The notes under the pieces: generated by a model | Database searches by the model: none | What the model was told of the DNA's origin: nothing | The model's input: the letters and a program-made list of their open reading frames with translations, nothing else | Position numbers and translations under genes: made by a program | Part shown: positions 1-8,700 of the stretch, in pieces | Numbering within the stretch: the stretch's first letter is position 1 | Layout of the letters: every line of letters begins with the position of its first letter | Assembly (NCBI RefSeq): GCF_003368325.1 | Contig: NZ_CP031466.1 | Coordinates: forward strand, 2,294,001-2,358,000 | Length of the DNA stretch: 64,000 nucleotides | Source of the DNA: Paraburkholderia caffeinilytica | Lineage (GTDB): Bacteria > Pseudomonadota > Gammaproteobacteria > Burkholderiales > Burkholderiaceae | Direction of reading: 5' to 3'

Positions 1-185
<185 letters not shown>

Positions 186-333
186 CTGTAGCTAGCGGGC
201 GAACCCGGCGGCGCGCGATGGGAGTGGATATCGCGACGCCGGCCCCCGGCCCCCGACCCCCGATCCTCCAACGTCACAGAAGGACAAGCCAGTTCACGCC
301 CAGCGTGATCGGCTTGTCCGCATGACCCGGCAC

Positions 334-1431
334 TCAATTGCCGCTCGTTCCTTCGAACTCAACGATCTCGATCCAGTTCGCCCCCTTACCCACAGGGTAT
401 TGACCCATCAAAGCCAGCGCCCCGGTCCTGCTGTCGATGCGGTAAGCACTCAGGGTCGACGACAACTGGCCGACTGCCAGCAGATACTTGCCCGAAGGAT
501 CGATACTGAATCCGCGCGGCTGCTTTTCTGTCTGATACGTACCGACGCGCGTCAATTCACCTGATTTAGCGCTCACTCGATAGACAGCCAGCGTGTTGGA
601 CGTGCGTTCAGATGCGTACAGGAAACGTCCGTCCGGTGTAACGTGCAGATCCGCGCCCCACGGCTTGTCACCGGAAAAATCGGGCGGCAGGATGGAAACG
701 GTCTGGACCGGTTTGACCGTGTCGCGCGTGCTATTGAAGGCGAGCACATGCAATTTTCCATCGAGCTCGTCGATCAGATAGACAAAGCGATGATCCGGCG
801 AGAACACAAAGTGGCGCGGCCCCGACTTCGCAGGCAACGAATAGGCGGGCGCGGCGTCATCGGTCAACTGGCCGTTTGACGCGTCGAATTTCAGACGCAG
901 CCACGCATCCGCGCCGAGCACCGATGCGAAGACATAGCGATTGTCGGGCGCATTACGTATCGCGTGAGCCATTGGGCCGGTTTTGACGGTTTGCAGAACG
1001 TCGCCCGCCACGCCATCCGCGCCGATCCGGTTCACTGCCAGCAGGTTGCCGCCATACGAGGCGGAAAAGAGATAGCGGCCGGTCGCATCCGTCGATACGT
1101 AGGCCATGCTGTCCGCAAGCGGCGCCCTGCCAAGTTCGATCAGCCGGCCATCGAGCGGATTGACCGCGAAGCTCACCACGCTATACGGCTTGGAACGCAA
1201 CGCCGCATAGAGCCGGAGATGGCCGGGCGAGAGCGCCATCGGCATGACGGTGCCTCCAACCGGCACTGTCTCGACCGCGGCGAGCGAGCCGCTCGACTGG
1301 TCGAGACTGAAGACAGAAATGTCCTGGCTATCCGCATTCGATACATAGGCATACGTAGCAGCTTGCGACGCGCCCGATCCCAAAGCACCCGCAACCAGGA
1401 TTGCTGCGACCAGGGTGGCCCTAACGCTCAT
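334..1431 (-). CDS. Secreted lactonase-family beta-propeller protein
   Basis: This 365-residue protein has a signal peptide (residues 1-24, hydrophobic core, cleavage near SQA-ATYAYVSN). It then has repeated propeller blades of the type YxYVSNADSQDISVFSLD, with the recurring pattern FSPDHRFVYLIDELDGKLHVL and DPSGKYLLAVGQLSSTLSAYRID. This is the 6-phosphogluconolactonase-like (Pgl/YbhE) seven-bladed family, but the signal peptide points to a periplasmic protein rather than the cytoplasmic pentose phosphate enzyme, so its substrate is unknown. The start has GGAG seven bases upstream of the ATG. It stands alone, convergent with the preceding gene and followed upstream by the chemoreceptor on the same strand after about 155 bases. 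Confidence 0.85.
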   Translation of the reverse strand: MSVRATLVAAILVAGALGSGASQAATYAYVSNADSQDISVFSLDQSSGSLAAVETVPVGGTVMPMALSPGHLRLYAALRSKPYSVVSFAVNPLDGRLIELGRAPLADSMAYVSTDATGRYLFSASYGGNLLAVNRIGADGVAGDVLQTVKTGPMAHAIRNAPDNRYVFASVLGADAWLRLKFDASNGQLTDDAAPAYSLPAKSGPRHFVFSPDHRFVYLIDELDGKLHVLAFNSTRDTVKPVQTVSILPPDFSGDKPWGADLHVTPDGRFLYASERTSNTLAVYRVSAKSGELTRVGTYQTEKQPRGFSIDPSGKYLLAVGQLSSTLSAYRIDSRTGALALMGQYPVGKGANWIEIVEFEGTSGN

Positions 1432-1587
1432 CGTGACACTCCGTTGAAATGGTTGAATTCGTCGAACATGACTATCCAGCGCCGGCCGCTTCCGTCTTTT
1501 CGACGGATGTCAGCCGATGCCAACGCATCGCCGGCCCGGCACGGGCGCGACGGGTGCTTTTACTGAATGCGGGTGTGCGGGTGCGGG

Positions 1588-3144
1588 TCAAGCCCGATTG
1601 AGGCGGAATGCCGAAACAGCATCTGTCATCGATTGCGCCTGCTGCTCAAGTGCGCTCGCGGCAGCAGCGGCCTGCTCGACCAGCGCCGCGTTTTGCTGTG
1701 TCACCCGGTCCATCTGGCTGACGGCTTGCCCGACCTGCTCGATGCCGGTGCTCTGCTCGACTGTCGCCGAGGTAATCTCGGCCATGATGGTGGCGACGCC
1801 TTGCACCGCTCCGACAATCTCGCCCATGGTCTGCCCCGCCTGGACAACGAGTTCATTTCCATCACGGATATCGTCGACGGATGCCGCAATGAGCGTTTTG
1901 ATCTCCTGCGCCGCGGCCGCGCTGCGCTGCGCGAGCGTGCGCACCTCGCCGGCGACAACCGCAAAACCGCGGCCCTGCTCCCCTGCACGCGCGGATTCGA
2001 CCGCCGCATTCAGCGCCAGGATATTGGTTTGAAATGCGATGCTGTTGATCATCCCCGTGATCTCGGCAATCTTGTTCGAACTGGCCGTGATTGCCGTCAT
2101 TGTGTGCACTGCCCGCTGCACGACGTCGCCGCCTCGCTGTGCGACGTCCGCCGCGTTGGCGGCGAGCCGGCTTGCCTGGCGGGCATGGTCGGCGTTCTGC
2201 TTGACGGTCGAGGTCAGCTCTTCCATGCTGGCCGCCGTTTCTTCGAGCGATGCCGACTGCTGTTCGGTTCTACTCGACAAATCGAGGTTGCCGGCAGCGA
2301 TCTCGCGCGCACCGCCGTGAATGGCTTCACAGTTCACGCGCACATTCGACACGGTCCTCGCGAGACCCGTGCGCATCTGCGACATCGCCGTAAACAACTG
2401 TCCCAACTCGCTCCTGCCGCCTTCCGGAATCGATACGGTCAGGTCACTTCCCGCGATACGGTTGAGCAACTCGGATGCCACCTGCAGCGGACGGACCACG
2501 ATCTTGCGTAACGCGAAATGCGCGACGACGATCAAGGCGAGGGCCATTGCCACCCCCGCTATCACCATCGCGACGACCCATGTGTATTCGCGATCGCCTT
2601 GCGCGGCGGAATCCTTGGCAAGCGCCTCGGCGAGGTTCTGGAACTTTTCGACGTTGGCCGAATAGGCGACGCCGGCCGACGTGATCTGTTTGTCGTTGAT
2701 CGCTACGTAGGCGTTCGTATCGCCCTGCCGCAAGGCGTCGAATGCAGCATGCAGAATCGTGGCCAGCGCATTGGAGGAATCGACGAGTTGCTGCTTCAGC
2801 GCGTCGTCCTGCCCCGCAAATTTATCAGCATCACGAAACATCCTGGTTTCGCGGTCAGCGCGCTCCAATGTCGTGGCCGCACTCTTGAGCGCGGAGTCGC
2901 GGGTCGCTTCGTCATTGCGCTCCTTCAATGCCGAATACGCACGCGTCAGCGCCGCGCGGGTGCGTGTGGAGTCTTTGTAAGCATCGTTGACCAGCACTTC
3001 CTGGCTCGCAATATCGTGCAGACGCCGAGCGTTGTCGTTAGAACGGCCAAGTGCCAGCACCCCCACTACCCCGCCGATCAGAATCATGCCGGCGAAAAGC
3101 ACAAGAACGGCAAGGAGACTGTGTCTTATTGTCAGATTACGCAT
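1588..3144 (-). CDS. Methyl-accepting chemotaxis protein
   Basis: The 518-residue protein has the classic transducer layout: a membrane segment at about 8-32, a four-helix-type periplasmic sensor domain at about 33-188, a second membrane segment at about 188-210, a HAMP domain to about 265 and a methyl-accepting signalling domain. The hairpin tip reads IAFQTNILALNAAVESARAG, the sequence that contacts CheA and CheW. Glutamate/glutamine-rich methylation helices flank it. The C-terminus (DAVSAFRLNRA) has no NWETF-type CheR-docking pentapeptide. The ligand cannot be deduced from sequence. It appears monocistronic; no che genes are nearby. Confidence 0.93.
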   Translation of the reverse strand: MRNLTIRHSLLAVLVLFAGMILIGGVVGVLALGRSNDNARRLHDIASQEVLVNDAYKDSTRTRAALTRAYSALKERNDEATRDSALKSAATTLERADRETRMFRDADKFAGQDDALKQQLVDSSNALATILHAAFDALRQGDTNAYVAINDKQITSAGVAYSANVEKFQNLAEALAKDSAAQGDREYTWVVAMVIAGVAMALALIVVAHFALRKIVVRPLQVASELLNRIAGSDLTVSIPEGGRSELGQLFTAMSQMRTGLARTVSNVRVNCEAIHGGAREIAAGNLDLSSRTEQQSASLEETAASMEELTSTVKQNADHARQASRLAANAADVAQRGGDVVQRAVHTMTAITASSNKIAEITGMINSIAFQTNILALNAAVESARAGEQGRGFAVVAGEVRTLAQRSAAAAQEIKTLIAASVDDIRDGNELVVQAGQTMGEIVGAVQGVATIMAEITSATVEQSTGIEQVGQAVSQMDRVTQQNAALVEQAAAAASALEQQAQSMTDAVSAFRLNRA

Positions 3145-3559
3145 GCCTACTGATCCAGTTGACTATCGTCTGTTTGTTTACGACATAAACAACGCAAAAC
3201 CTGAGGCTTCGATCTCGCAAGATGCGGCACATACAGTGGCACGCGGGACCAAGTTTAAGATACGTTATCATACAAGATGAATTGACCCCTTGCCGAAATT
3301 CCTCAACGCGTATTTACCCGTAATTGCCTGGATCGTTAGACTTTCAATTTCTTGCACCCATTGGCGATCGGACTCATATTTATATGACGTCATATATCTT
3401 TATGACTGACCGCGTGCATCGGTATCGTCATCAAGTAGCGCCGTCGTAACTCACCCATCCTTACTGTCCAGACCCTGGAGCAGGCTGCACTGCCGATGGC
3501 GCCCAGGGGACACTGATCGTCATCGACATTCCCCGCCCAGCAAATTACGTCGAACTGCT
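3145..3559. other. Intergenic region with a 16-bp palindrome
   Basis: This 415-base gap separates the chemoreceptor (leftward) from the TetR gene (rightward). No convincing coding sequence was seen. Its main structure is the perfect palindrome listed at 3381-3396, in a locally AT-rich stretch. Confidence 0.5.
3381..3396. promoter_or_regulatory. Perfect 16-bp palindrome TATATGACGTCATATA
   Basis: The sequence reads identically on both strands and lies about 235 bases upstream of the chemoreceptor start and 178 bases upstream of the TetR start. Its core ATGACGTCAT differs from the operator pair near the TetR gene, so a different dimeric regulator may bind here. The role is inferred from symmetry only. 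Confidence 0.4.
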
Positions 3560-3575
3560 ATATGATGGTCATCAT
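3560..3575. promoter_or_regulatory. Candidate TetR operator A overlapping the TetR start
   Basis: ATATGATGGTCATCAT contains the inverted repeat ATGATG-GT-CATCAT (3562-3575). It matches the site at 4208-4223 at 14 of 16 positions. It overlaps the start codons of the TetR gene, which suggests autorepression. Confidence 0.6.
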
Positions 3576-4170
3576 GAAAAAACCATCTATCAGTCCAAAA
3601 CCCGCCAGCCGCAAAGAAATGACGCACGAGCGCATCGTGGAAGTGGCCGCGCGCGCGATTCGGCGCAGCGGCTACGACGGCACAGGCGTGGCCGACATCA
3701 TGAAGGAGGCCGGCCTGACACATGGCGGCTTCTATTCCCACTTCGCGTCGCGCGAGGCGCTGCTTGCCGAAGCTGCTGACCGCGCCGGTGCCGAAACCGT
3801 GGCCCTGTCAGAACAGATCGCCGCCTCCGTGCCGCCGGAGCAGGCGTTGCCGTCGATGGTGCGCGCCTATCTGTCGAAAGAGCACTGCGAAAACATAGAA
3901 ACGGGTTGCGCGGTCTCCGCCCTCGGCTCGGAGATGCCGCGCCAGGCGCCGGTCGTACGGCGAGCGGCCACACGGCGCATCAAGGAGATGATCGATGTCG
4001 TTGCGCGCCAATTGCCCGACTGGCGCCAACCGGGCGCACACGAACAGGCGCTCATGACAGTGGCCACCATGGTAGGCACCATGGTGCTGGCGCGCGCCGT
4101 CGACGACCCCAGGCTGTCGGAAAGTTTCCTTGAAGCCGCATTGAAAAAACTCGCGCCCACTGATGCGTAA
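3574..4170 (+). CDS. TetR/AcrR family transcriptional regulator
   Basis: The 198-residue protein carries an N-terminal TetR helix-turn-helix (THERIVEVAARAIRRSGYDG, then GVADIMKEAGLTHGGFYSHF) at about residues 16-62. The rest is an all-helical ligand and dimerisation domain. Three ATGs lie close together (3562, 3565, 3574); the third is chosen because it gives the usual 15-residue lead into the helix-turn-helix, though none has a good ribosome binding site and the transcript may be leaderless. Two related operator-like sites bracket the gene (3560-3575 and 4202-4231), so it probably represses itself and the following dehydrogenases. The inducing ligand is unknown. Confidence 0.88.
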   Translation: MKKPSISPKPASRKEMTHERIVEVAARAIRRSGYDGTGVADIMKEAGLTHGGFYSHFASREALLAEAADRAGAETVALSEQIAASVPPEQALPSMVRAYLSKEHCENIETGCAVSALGSEMPRQAPVVRRAATRRIKEMIDVVARQLPDWRQPGAHEQALMTVATMVGTMVLARAVDDPRLSESFLEAALKKLAPTDA

Positions 4171-4201
4171 ATCCACCGGCCCGGCGCCGGTTTTTGTTGA
4201 A

Positions 4202-4231
4202 CCAAAAATATGACGATCATCATATTTTTGG
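4202..4231. promoter_or_regulatory. Candidate TetR operator B (12-bp perfect inverted repeat)
   Basis: Arms CCAAAAATATGA and TCATATTTTTGG are perfectly complementary around a six-base centre. The core ATATGACGATCATCAT is nearly identical to operator A. It lies 57-86 bases upstream of the SDR start, where a repressor would control the two oxidoreductase genes. Confidence 0.65.
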
Positions 4232-4287
4232 CGAGATGAATGCTCGCCCAACCACGTAACGACATCTCTCAATATCGGAAGGACACC

Positions 4288-5097
4288 ATGAAAACCGGAA
4301 TAGCGCTCGTTACGGGCGCCTCGTCAGGAATCGGCGAAGCCACGGCGAGGCGGCTCGCCCAGGCTGGATACAAGGTCTACGGCACCAGCCGGCGCGGCGC
4401 ACAAGCCGGCCAGCGGACGTTCGAGATGCTGCCACTCGACGTGACCAGCGAAGAATCCGTCGAAACTGCCGTCAAGGAAGTACTGCGCCTGCAAGGACGC
4501 ATCGATCTGCTCGTCAACAACGCAGGTTTCGGGGTCGCACCTGCCGCCGCAGAAGAGAGTTCGCTTGACCAGGCCCGCGCGATCTTCGATACGAACTTCT
4601 TCGGGATTATCCGCATGACGCGTGCCGTGGTGCCCCATATGCGGCGACAACGCAGCGGCCGGATTATCAACATCGGTTCGGTGCTGGGTTTCTTACCCAT
4701 GCCCTACATGGCGCTGTATGCCGCCACCAAGCATGCGGTGGCCGGCTATTCGGAGTCGCTCGATCATGAGTTGCGCACGCTGGGCATCCGGGTCTCCGTC
4801 ATCGAGCCCGCCTACGTCAAGACGTCCTTCGACGCGAACTTCATGGAGCCGGACGCTCCCCTCGACGAGTACCGCGAGGTCCGCACGGCCTTGGCCAAGC
4901 GAGCGAAAGAGTTGGTTGAGGGCGCCGACGGGCCTGAGGTTGTAGCCGAGACTGTGCTGGAGGCCGCCATCGCGGCTCGCCCCAAACTCCGTTATACCGC
5001 CGGTGGACTCGCCGGTCGCTTGCGATTGCTGCGCAGGTTTGCACCCGCGGGCCTTGTGGATGCCGGCATTCGCAAAGACCTGCGACTTCAACCCTGA
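4288..5097 (+). CDS. SDR family oxidoreductase
   Basis: The 269-residue short-chain dehydrogenase has the dinucleotide motif TGASSGIG near residue 9, the structural NNAG motif, a catalytic serine in NIGSVLGF and the YAATK catalytic tyrosine-lysine pair. The start at 4288 is preceded by GGAAGGACACC, a good ribosome binding site, so the in-frame ATG at 4240 is not used. It is followed after 65 bases by a quinone-oxidoreductase-like gene, and both sit behind the TetR operator at 4202-4231. The substrate is unknown; such TetR-SDR pairs usually act on carbonyl compounds. Confidence 0.9.
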   Translation: MKTGIALVTGASSGIGEATARRLAQAGYKVYGTSRRGAQAGQRTFEMLPLDVTSEESVETAVKEVLRLQGRIDLLVNNAGFGVAPAAAEESSLDQARAIFDTNFFGIIRMTRAVVPHMRRQRSGRIINIGSVLGFLPMPYMALYAATKHAVAGYSESLDHELRTLGIRVSVIEPAYVKTSFDANFMEPDAPLDEYREVRTALAKRAKELVEGADGPEVVAETVLEAAIAARPKLRYTAGGLAGRLRLLRRFAPAGLVDAGIRKDLRLQP

Positions 5098-5162
5098 ACG
5101 GCGTTACCGCCCCCTCCTCCCCTGACTCAACGAAACACTCAACGAAACACGCACAAGGAAAC

Positions 5163-6167
5163 ATGATGAAGGCATTTGTTGTCGATCGATATGGACGCAA
5201 GAATGGTTTGCGAGACGGCGAAATGCCGGTCCCGGAACCGCGCGAGGACGACGTGTTGATCCAGGTTCACGCTGCGGGCGTCAATCCGCTCGATGCCAAA
5301 ATCAGGGATGGCGAGTTCAAGCTCATTCTGCCCTATCGCTTGCCGCTCATTCTGGGCAACGACCTGGCCGGGGTGGTCGTCCGCGTCGGATCGCGCGTGC
5401 GGCAATTCAAACCCGGCGACGAGGTCTATGCGCGACCGCACAAGGATCGCATTGGCACGTTCGCGGAATTCATTGCGGTCAAGGAAGACGGCGTGGCGTT
5501 GAAACCCAGAACACTTACCATGGAAGAAGCCGCCTCGATTCCGCTGGTAGGCCTGACCGCGTGGCAGGCGTTGATCGAAAAAGGACAGCTCAAGAAAGGA
5601 CAGAAAGTGCTGATCCATGCCGGCTCGGGCGGCGTCGGCACATTTGCCATTCAACTGGCAAAGCATGTGGGCGCGACCGTCGCGACGACAACGAGCGCGC
5701 GCAATGCCGAACTGGTGAGGCAACTCGGTGCGGATATCGTCATCGATTACAAGAAAGACGACTTCGCCGACATCCTCAAAGGCTACGATCTGGTGCTCGA
5801 CACGCAGGGTGGAGATACGCTCAAAAAGTCACTGCGCGTACTCAAACCGGGTGGCAGGCTCATCGGAATCGCCGGGCCGCCCGATCCTGATTTTGCCAAA
5901 GAGATGGGTGCCTCCGGGTTTCTTAAAACAGTGATGCGCCTTCTGAGCTATCGCATCAGGAAAAATGCAAAACATCATGACGTCAGCTATTCATTTGTGT
6001 TCATGCGCGCCAGCGGCGACCAACTGAGTCGGATCGCCGCCCTGATCGACGCGGGATCCATACGGCCTGTGATCGATCGGATCTTTCCGTTTGCGTCGAC
6101 CAATGAGGCGTTGGCTTACGTCGAGACAGGGCGTGCAAAGGGCAAGATCGTCATCAAGATCACATAG
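5163..6167 (+). CDS. Zinc-independent NADP-dependent alcohol dehydrogenase / quinone oxidoreductase
   Basis: The 334-residue protein belongs to the medium-chain dehydrogenase family, quinone oxidoreductase branch. It has the GroES-like N-terminus (GVNPLDAKIRDG, then PLILGNDLAGVVVRVG) and a Rossmann fold marked by IHAGSGGVGTFAIQLAK at about residues 155-172. The structural and catalytic zinc cysteines of true alcohol dehydrogenases are absent. AAGGAAAC precedes the ATG. It forms a likely two-gene transcript with the SDR upstream and would be controlled by the same TetR protein. It probably reduces quinones or activated alkenes. Confidence 0.9.
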   Translation: MMKAFVVDRYGRKNGLRDGEMPVPEPREDDVLIQVHAAGVNPLDAKIRDGEFKLILPYRLPLILGNDLAGVVVRVGSRVRQFKPGDEVYARPHKDRIGTFAEFIAVKEDGVALKPRTLTMEEAASIPLVGLTAWQALIEKGQLKKGQKVLIHAGSGGVGTFAIQLAKHVGATVATTTSARNAELVRQLGADIVIDYKKDDFADILKGYDLVLDTQGGDTLKKSLRVLKPGGRLIGIAGPPDPDFAKEMGASGFLKTVMRLLSYRIRKNAKHHDVSYSFVFMRASGDQLSRIAALIDAGSIRPVIDRIFPFASTNEALAYVETGRAKGKIVIKIT

Positions 6168-6181
6168 AAGGCGCGGAGCGG

Positions 6182-6201
6182 TCGCGGGCCATTGGCCGCG
6201 A
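6182..6201 (+). terminator. Stem-loop after the oxidoreductase pair
   Basis: TCGCGG(G)CC and GGCCGCGA can pair across a three-base loop with one bulged G, 15 bases after the stop codon. No thymine run follows, so it is only a weak candidate for an intrinsic terminator. Confidence 0.3.
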
Positions 6202-6328
6202 GCGGCTGGATAGATTGCGTCAGGAAGCGACAAGGAAAAAACGGCCCCGGAATCCCGGAACATCCGCCGAACGCCGTCCAATGGCATGATAGTGGCCTCG
6301 CTTCCTCACCCACCAGCCACTCCCGAAC

Positions 6329-7630
6329 ATGTCGAACCTGATCGTACATGGCGGCCTCCCGTTACGCGGCGAGATCGTGCCATCCGCCAACAAGAACGCC
6401 GTCCTGCCTATCCTTTGCGCCACGCTGCTGACCGACCAGCCACTGCGTCTCATCGGCGTACCGGAGATTACCGACGTCAAGAAGATCCTCGAGATCTTCC
6501 GCACGCTCGGCAGCAACGTGTCGATGGATTTCGCCACCGGCATTCTCGAATTGCATCACCACGCCACGTCCTTCGATCCCGTCGTGCACAGGTTGCCCGA
6601 GGAGATGCGCTCTTCGATCATGCTGGTGCCGCCGCTGCTGGCGCGTTTCGGCGTCGCACGTCTGGAGAACGATGTGAAAGGCTGCACGCTGGGCGTGCGC
6701 GAGATCGATCCGCACGTCGAGGTGTTCGAGCGCTTCGGCGCGTGCATCGAGCGCACCGCCGACTCGCTAGTCGTGCGCGCAACGACGCAAATGGTTGCCA
6801 ATCATCATTGGCTGGACTATGCGTCAGTCACCACCACCGAGAATTTCGCGCTATGCGCGGCGTCGGCCAACGGCACATCGGCGTTGGTGAATGCAGCCTC
6901 GGAACCGCACGTGCAGGAGTTTTGCCGTTTTCTGGCCATGCTGGGTGTGCCAATCGAGGGCATCGGCACATCGCGCCTGAGCGTGGAAGGCGGCCGCAAA
7001 CTCGGCGGTGGCGAGTTCCGGTTCAGCGAGGATTTCCACGAAATCGCGACCTTTCTCGCGCTGGGCGCCATCACCGGCGGCGACATCGCGGTCAGGAACA
7101 CCGCGCCCGAGCAGTTCCCGCTCATCGACCGAACCTTCGCGAAGTTCGGCGTGCAGGTGGTGCATCGCGATGGCTGGTCGCACGCCGTTCGGGAAGGCCC
7201 GTTGCGAGTGCGGCGGCCCTTCACCCAGAATATTCTCACCAAGGTGGAAGCGGCGCCCTGGCCGTATCTGCCCGTCGATCTGCTCCCCATCTTCATCGCG
7301 CTCGGCGTGAAGGCCGAGGGTAGCGCGATGTTCTGGAACAAGGTCTATGACGGCGCGATGGGCTGGTCCGTCGAGCTCTCCAAGTTCGGCGCGCACGTGT
7401 TCCTGTCGGACCCTCATCGTCTGATCACGTTCGGTGGACTTACGTTGAGTCCCGCGAAAGTCGAAAGTCCGTACATCATTCGCGTGGCAATCGCGCTGCT
7501 CATGGTCGCCGCGAGTATCGAGGGGCGCTCGGAAATCACCAATGCGCTGCCGATCCGCCGTGCCCATCCAAATTTCGTGGAAAATTTGCGCTCGGTGGGT
7601 GCAAACGTGGAATGGACCAGCAGCGAATGA
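6329..7630 (+). CDS. murA: UDP-N-acetylglucosamine 1-carboxyvinyltransferase family protein, divergent MurA
   Basis: The 433-residue protein has the EPT inside-out barrel fold. MurA key positions can be traced: K22 and N23 (SANKNAVLPIL), the PEP-binding cysteine C119 in KGCTLGVREID, R123, D317 in PWPYLPVDL and R411. These fit the enzyme that transfers enolpyruvyl from PEP to UDP-GlcNAc in the first committed step of peptidoglycan synthesis. Many surrounding positions differ from the usual GGCAIGARPVD and PTDMQ sequences. Burkholderia genomes normally carry their main murA beside the his genes, so this is probably a second copy. It has no cell-wall neighbours. Confidence 0.85.
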   Translation: MSNLIVHGGLPLRGEIVPSANKNAVLPILCATLLTDQPLRLIGVPEITDVKKILEIFRTLGSNVSMDFATGILELHHHATSFDPVVHRLPEEMRSSIMLVPPLLARFGVARLENDVKGCTLGVREIDPHVEVFERFGACIERTADSLVVRATTQMVANHHWLDYASVTTTENFALCAASANGTSALVNAASEPHVQEFCRFLAMLGVPIEGIGTSRLSVEGGRKLGGGEFRFSEDFHEIATFLALGAITGGDIAVRNTAPEQFPLIDRTFAKFGVQVVHRDGWSHAVREGPLRVRRPFTQNILTKVEAAPWPYLPVDLLPIFIALGVKAEGSAMFWNKVYDGAMGWSVELSKFGAHVFLSDPHRLITFGGLTLSPAKVESPYIIRVAIALLMVAASIEGRSEITNALPIRRAHPNFVENLRSVGANVEWTSSE

Positions 7631-7682
7631 TCGTCCAGGACGATCCACGCGAGTTTGAACGCCACCCCCTAACCTGAACATC

Positions 7683-8654
7683 ATGGAGCCCATCTTGCAC
7701 GAACTTCGCCTCGAAACACTGCAGGTAGGTGCACTGCGCATGCGCGTGGCCAGCCAGGGCAGCGGCCCGCTCGTGCTGCTATGTCATGGCTTTCCGGAGT
7801 CCTGGTATGCGTGGCGGCACCAGCTGGCGGCGCTGTCAGCCGCTGGTTTCCGGGCCGTCGCGCCCGACATGCGCGGTTATGGCGGCACCGATGCGCCGCC
7901 AGACGCGGAGTCGTACACGATGCTGCATCTCGTCGGCGACATGGTCGAGCTCGTCCATGTGCTCGGCGAGAGCGAGGCGGTGATCGTCGGCCACGACTGG
8001 GGCGCGCCGGTGGCCTGGAACGCGGCGATGCTGCGGCCCGATCTGTTCCGGGCCGTCGTCGGCATGAGCGTGCCGTTCTATCCGCCTGCACGGGAGGACT
8101 TGCTCAGTGCGCTGGAGCGGCAAGGCGTGCGAACGTTCTATATGCAGCATTTCCAGACACCCGGCGTCGCTGAGCGCGAGTTCGAGGCCGACCCCGAAGC
8201 CACCATTCGACGCGTCACTTTCAGCATGTCGGGCGATGGGCCCGACCGCATGGTGGCAGGCATACTCGCGCCCGGCGCAGGTTTTCTCGACAACACAGTA
8301 GATCCCGAGACGCTGCCGGATTGGCTGAGCAGCGAAGAGATCGCTTACCTGGCGGGCGAGTTCGCGCGCACCGGCTTTAGAGGCGGGCTGAACTGGTACC
8401 GCAGCATTCGACGCTCGTCGGAACTGATGGCCGCGTGGCGGGGCTGCGTGATCCGGCAACCTTCGCTATTCGTGGCCGGCGCGAAAGACGACGTCCTCAA
8501 GTTCCCGGGCGCGCAGGCCCGCATCGAGAATCTGGCAAGCGTGCTGCCCGGACTGCGTGGATGCCATATTCTCGATGGCGCGGGCCATTGGATTCAACGC
8601 GAGCGTGCGGCGGAAGTGAGCGACTTGCTGGTTGCGTTTTTGAAGGGGCTGTAA
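7683..8654 (+). CDS. Alpha/beta hydrolase, epoxide-hydrolase type
   Basis: The 323-residue protein has the oxyanion motif CHGFPESWYAW, the nucleophile elbow GHDWGAPVAWN with an aspartate nucleophile, the cap-domain tyrosine region FRGGLNWYRSI and a C-terminal GAGHWIQRE supplying the catalytic histidine. An aspartate nucleophile and cap tyrosines mark soluble epoxide hydrolases, which open epoxides to diols. It starts 52 bases after the MurA-type gene. A shared transcript is possible, but the functions are unrelated. Confidence 0.9.
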   Translation: MEPILHELRLETLQVGALRMRVASQGSGPLVLLCHGFPESWYAWRHQLAALSAAGFRAVAPDMRGYGGTDAPPDAESYTMLHLVGDMVELVHVLGESEAVIVGHDWGAPVAWNAAMLRPDLFRAVVGMSVPFYPPAREDLLSALERQGVRTFYMQHFQTPGVAEREFEADPEATIRRVTFSMSGDGPDRMVAGILAPGAGFLDNTVDPETLPDWLSSEEIAYLAGEFARTGFRGGLNWYRSIRRSSELMAAWRGCVIRQPSLFVAGAKDDVLKFPGAQARIENLASVLPGLRGCHILDGAGHWIQRERAAEVSDLLVAFLKGL

Positions 8655-8700
8655 GGCCGCCCCAGACAAAACGCAACGTCGGTACGATTTGCCATGCCGA

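Noticed and set aside
6286..7323. Overlapping plus-strand frame in the MurA-type gene
   Set aside because: Arginine-rich, no family match and it overlaps a complete enzyme with conserved catalytic residues.
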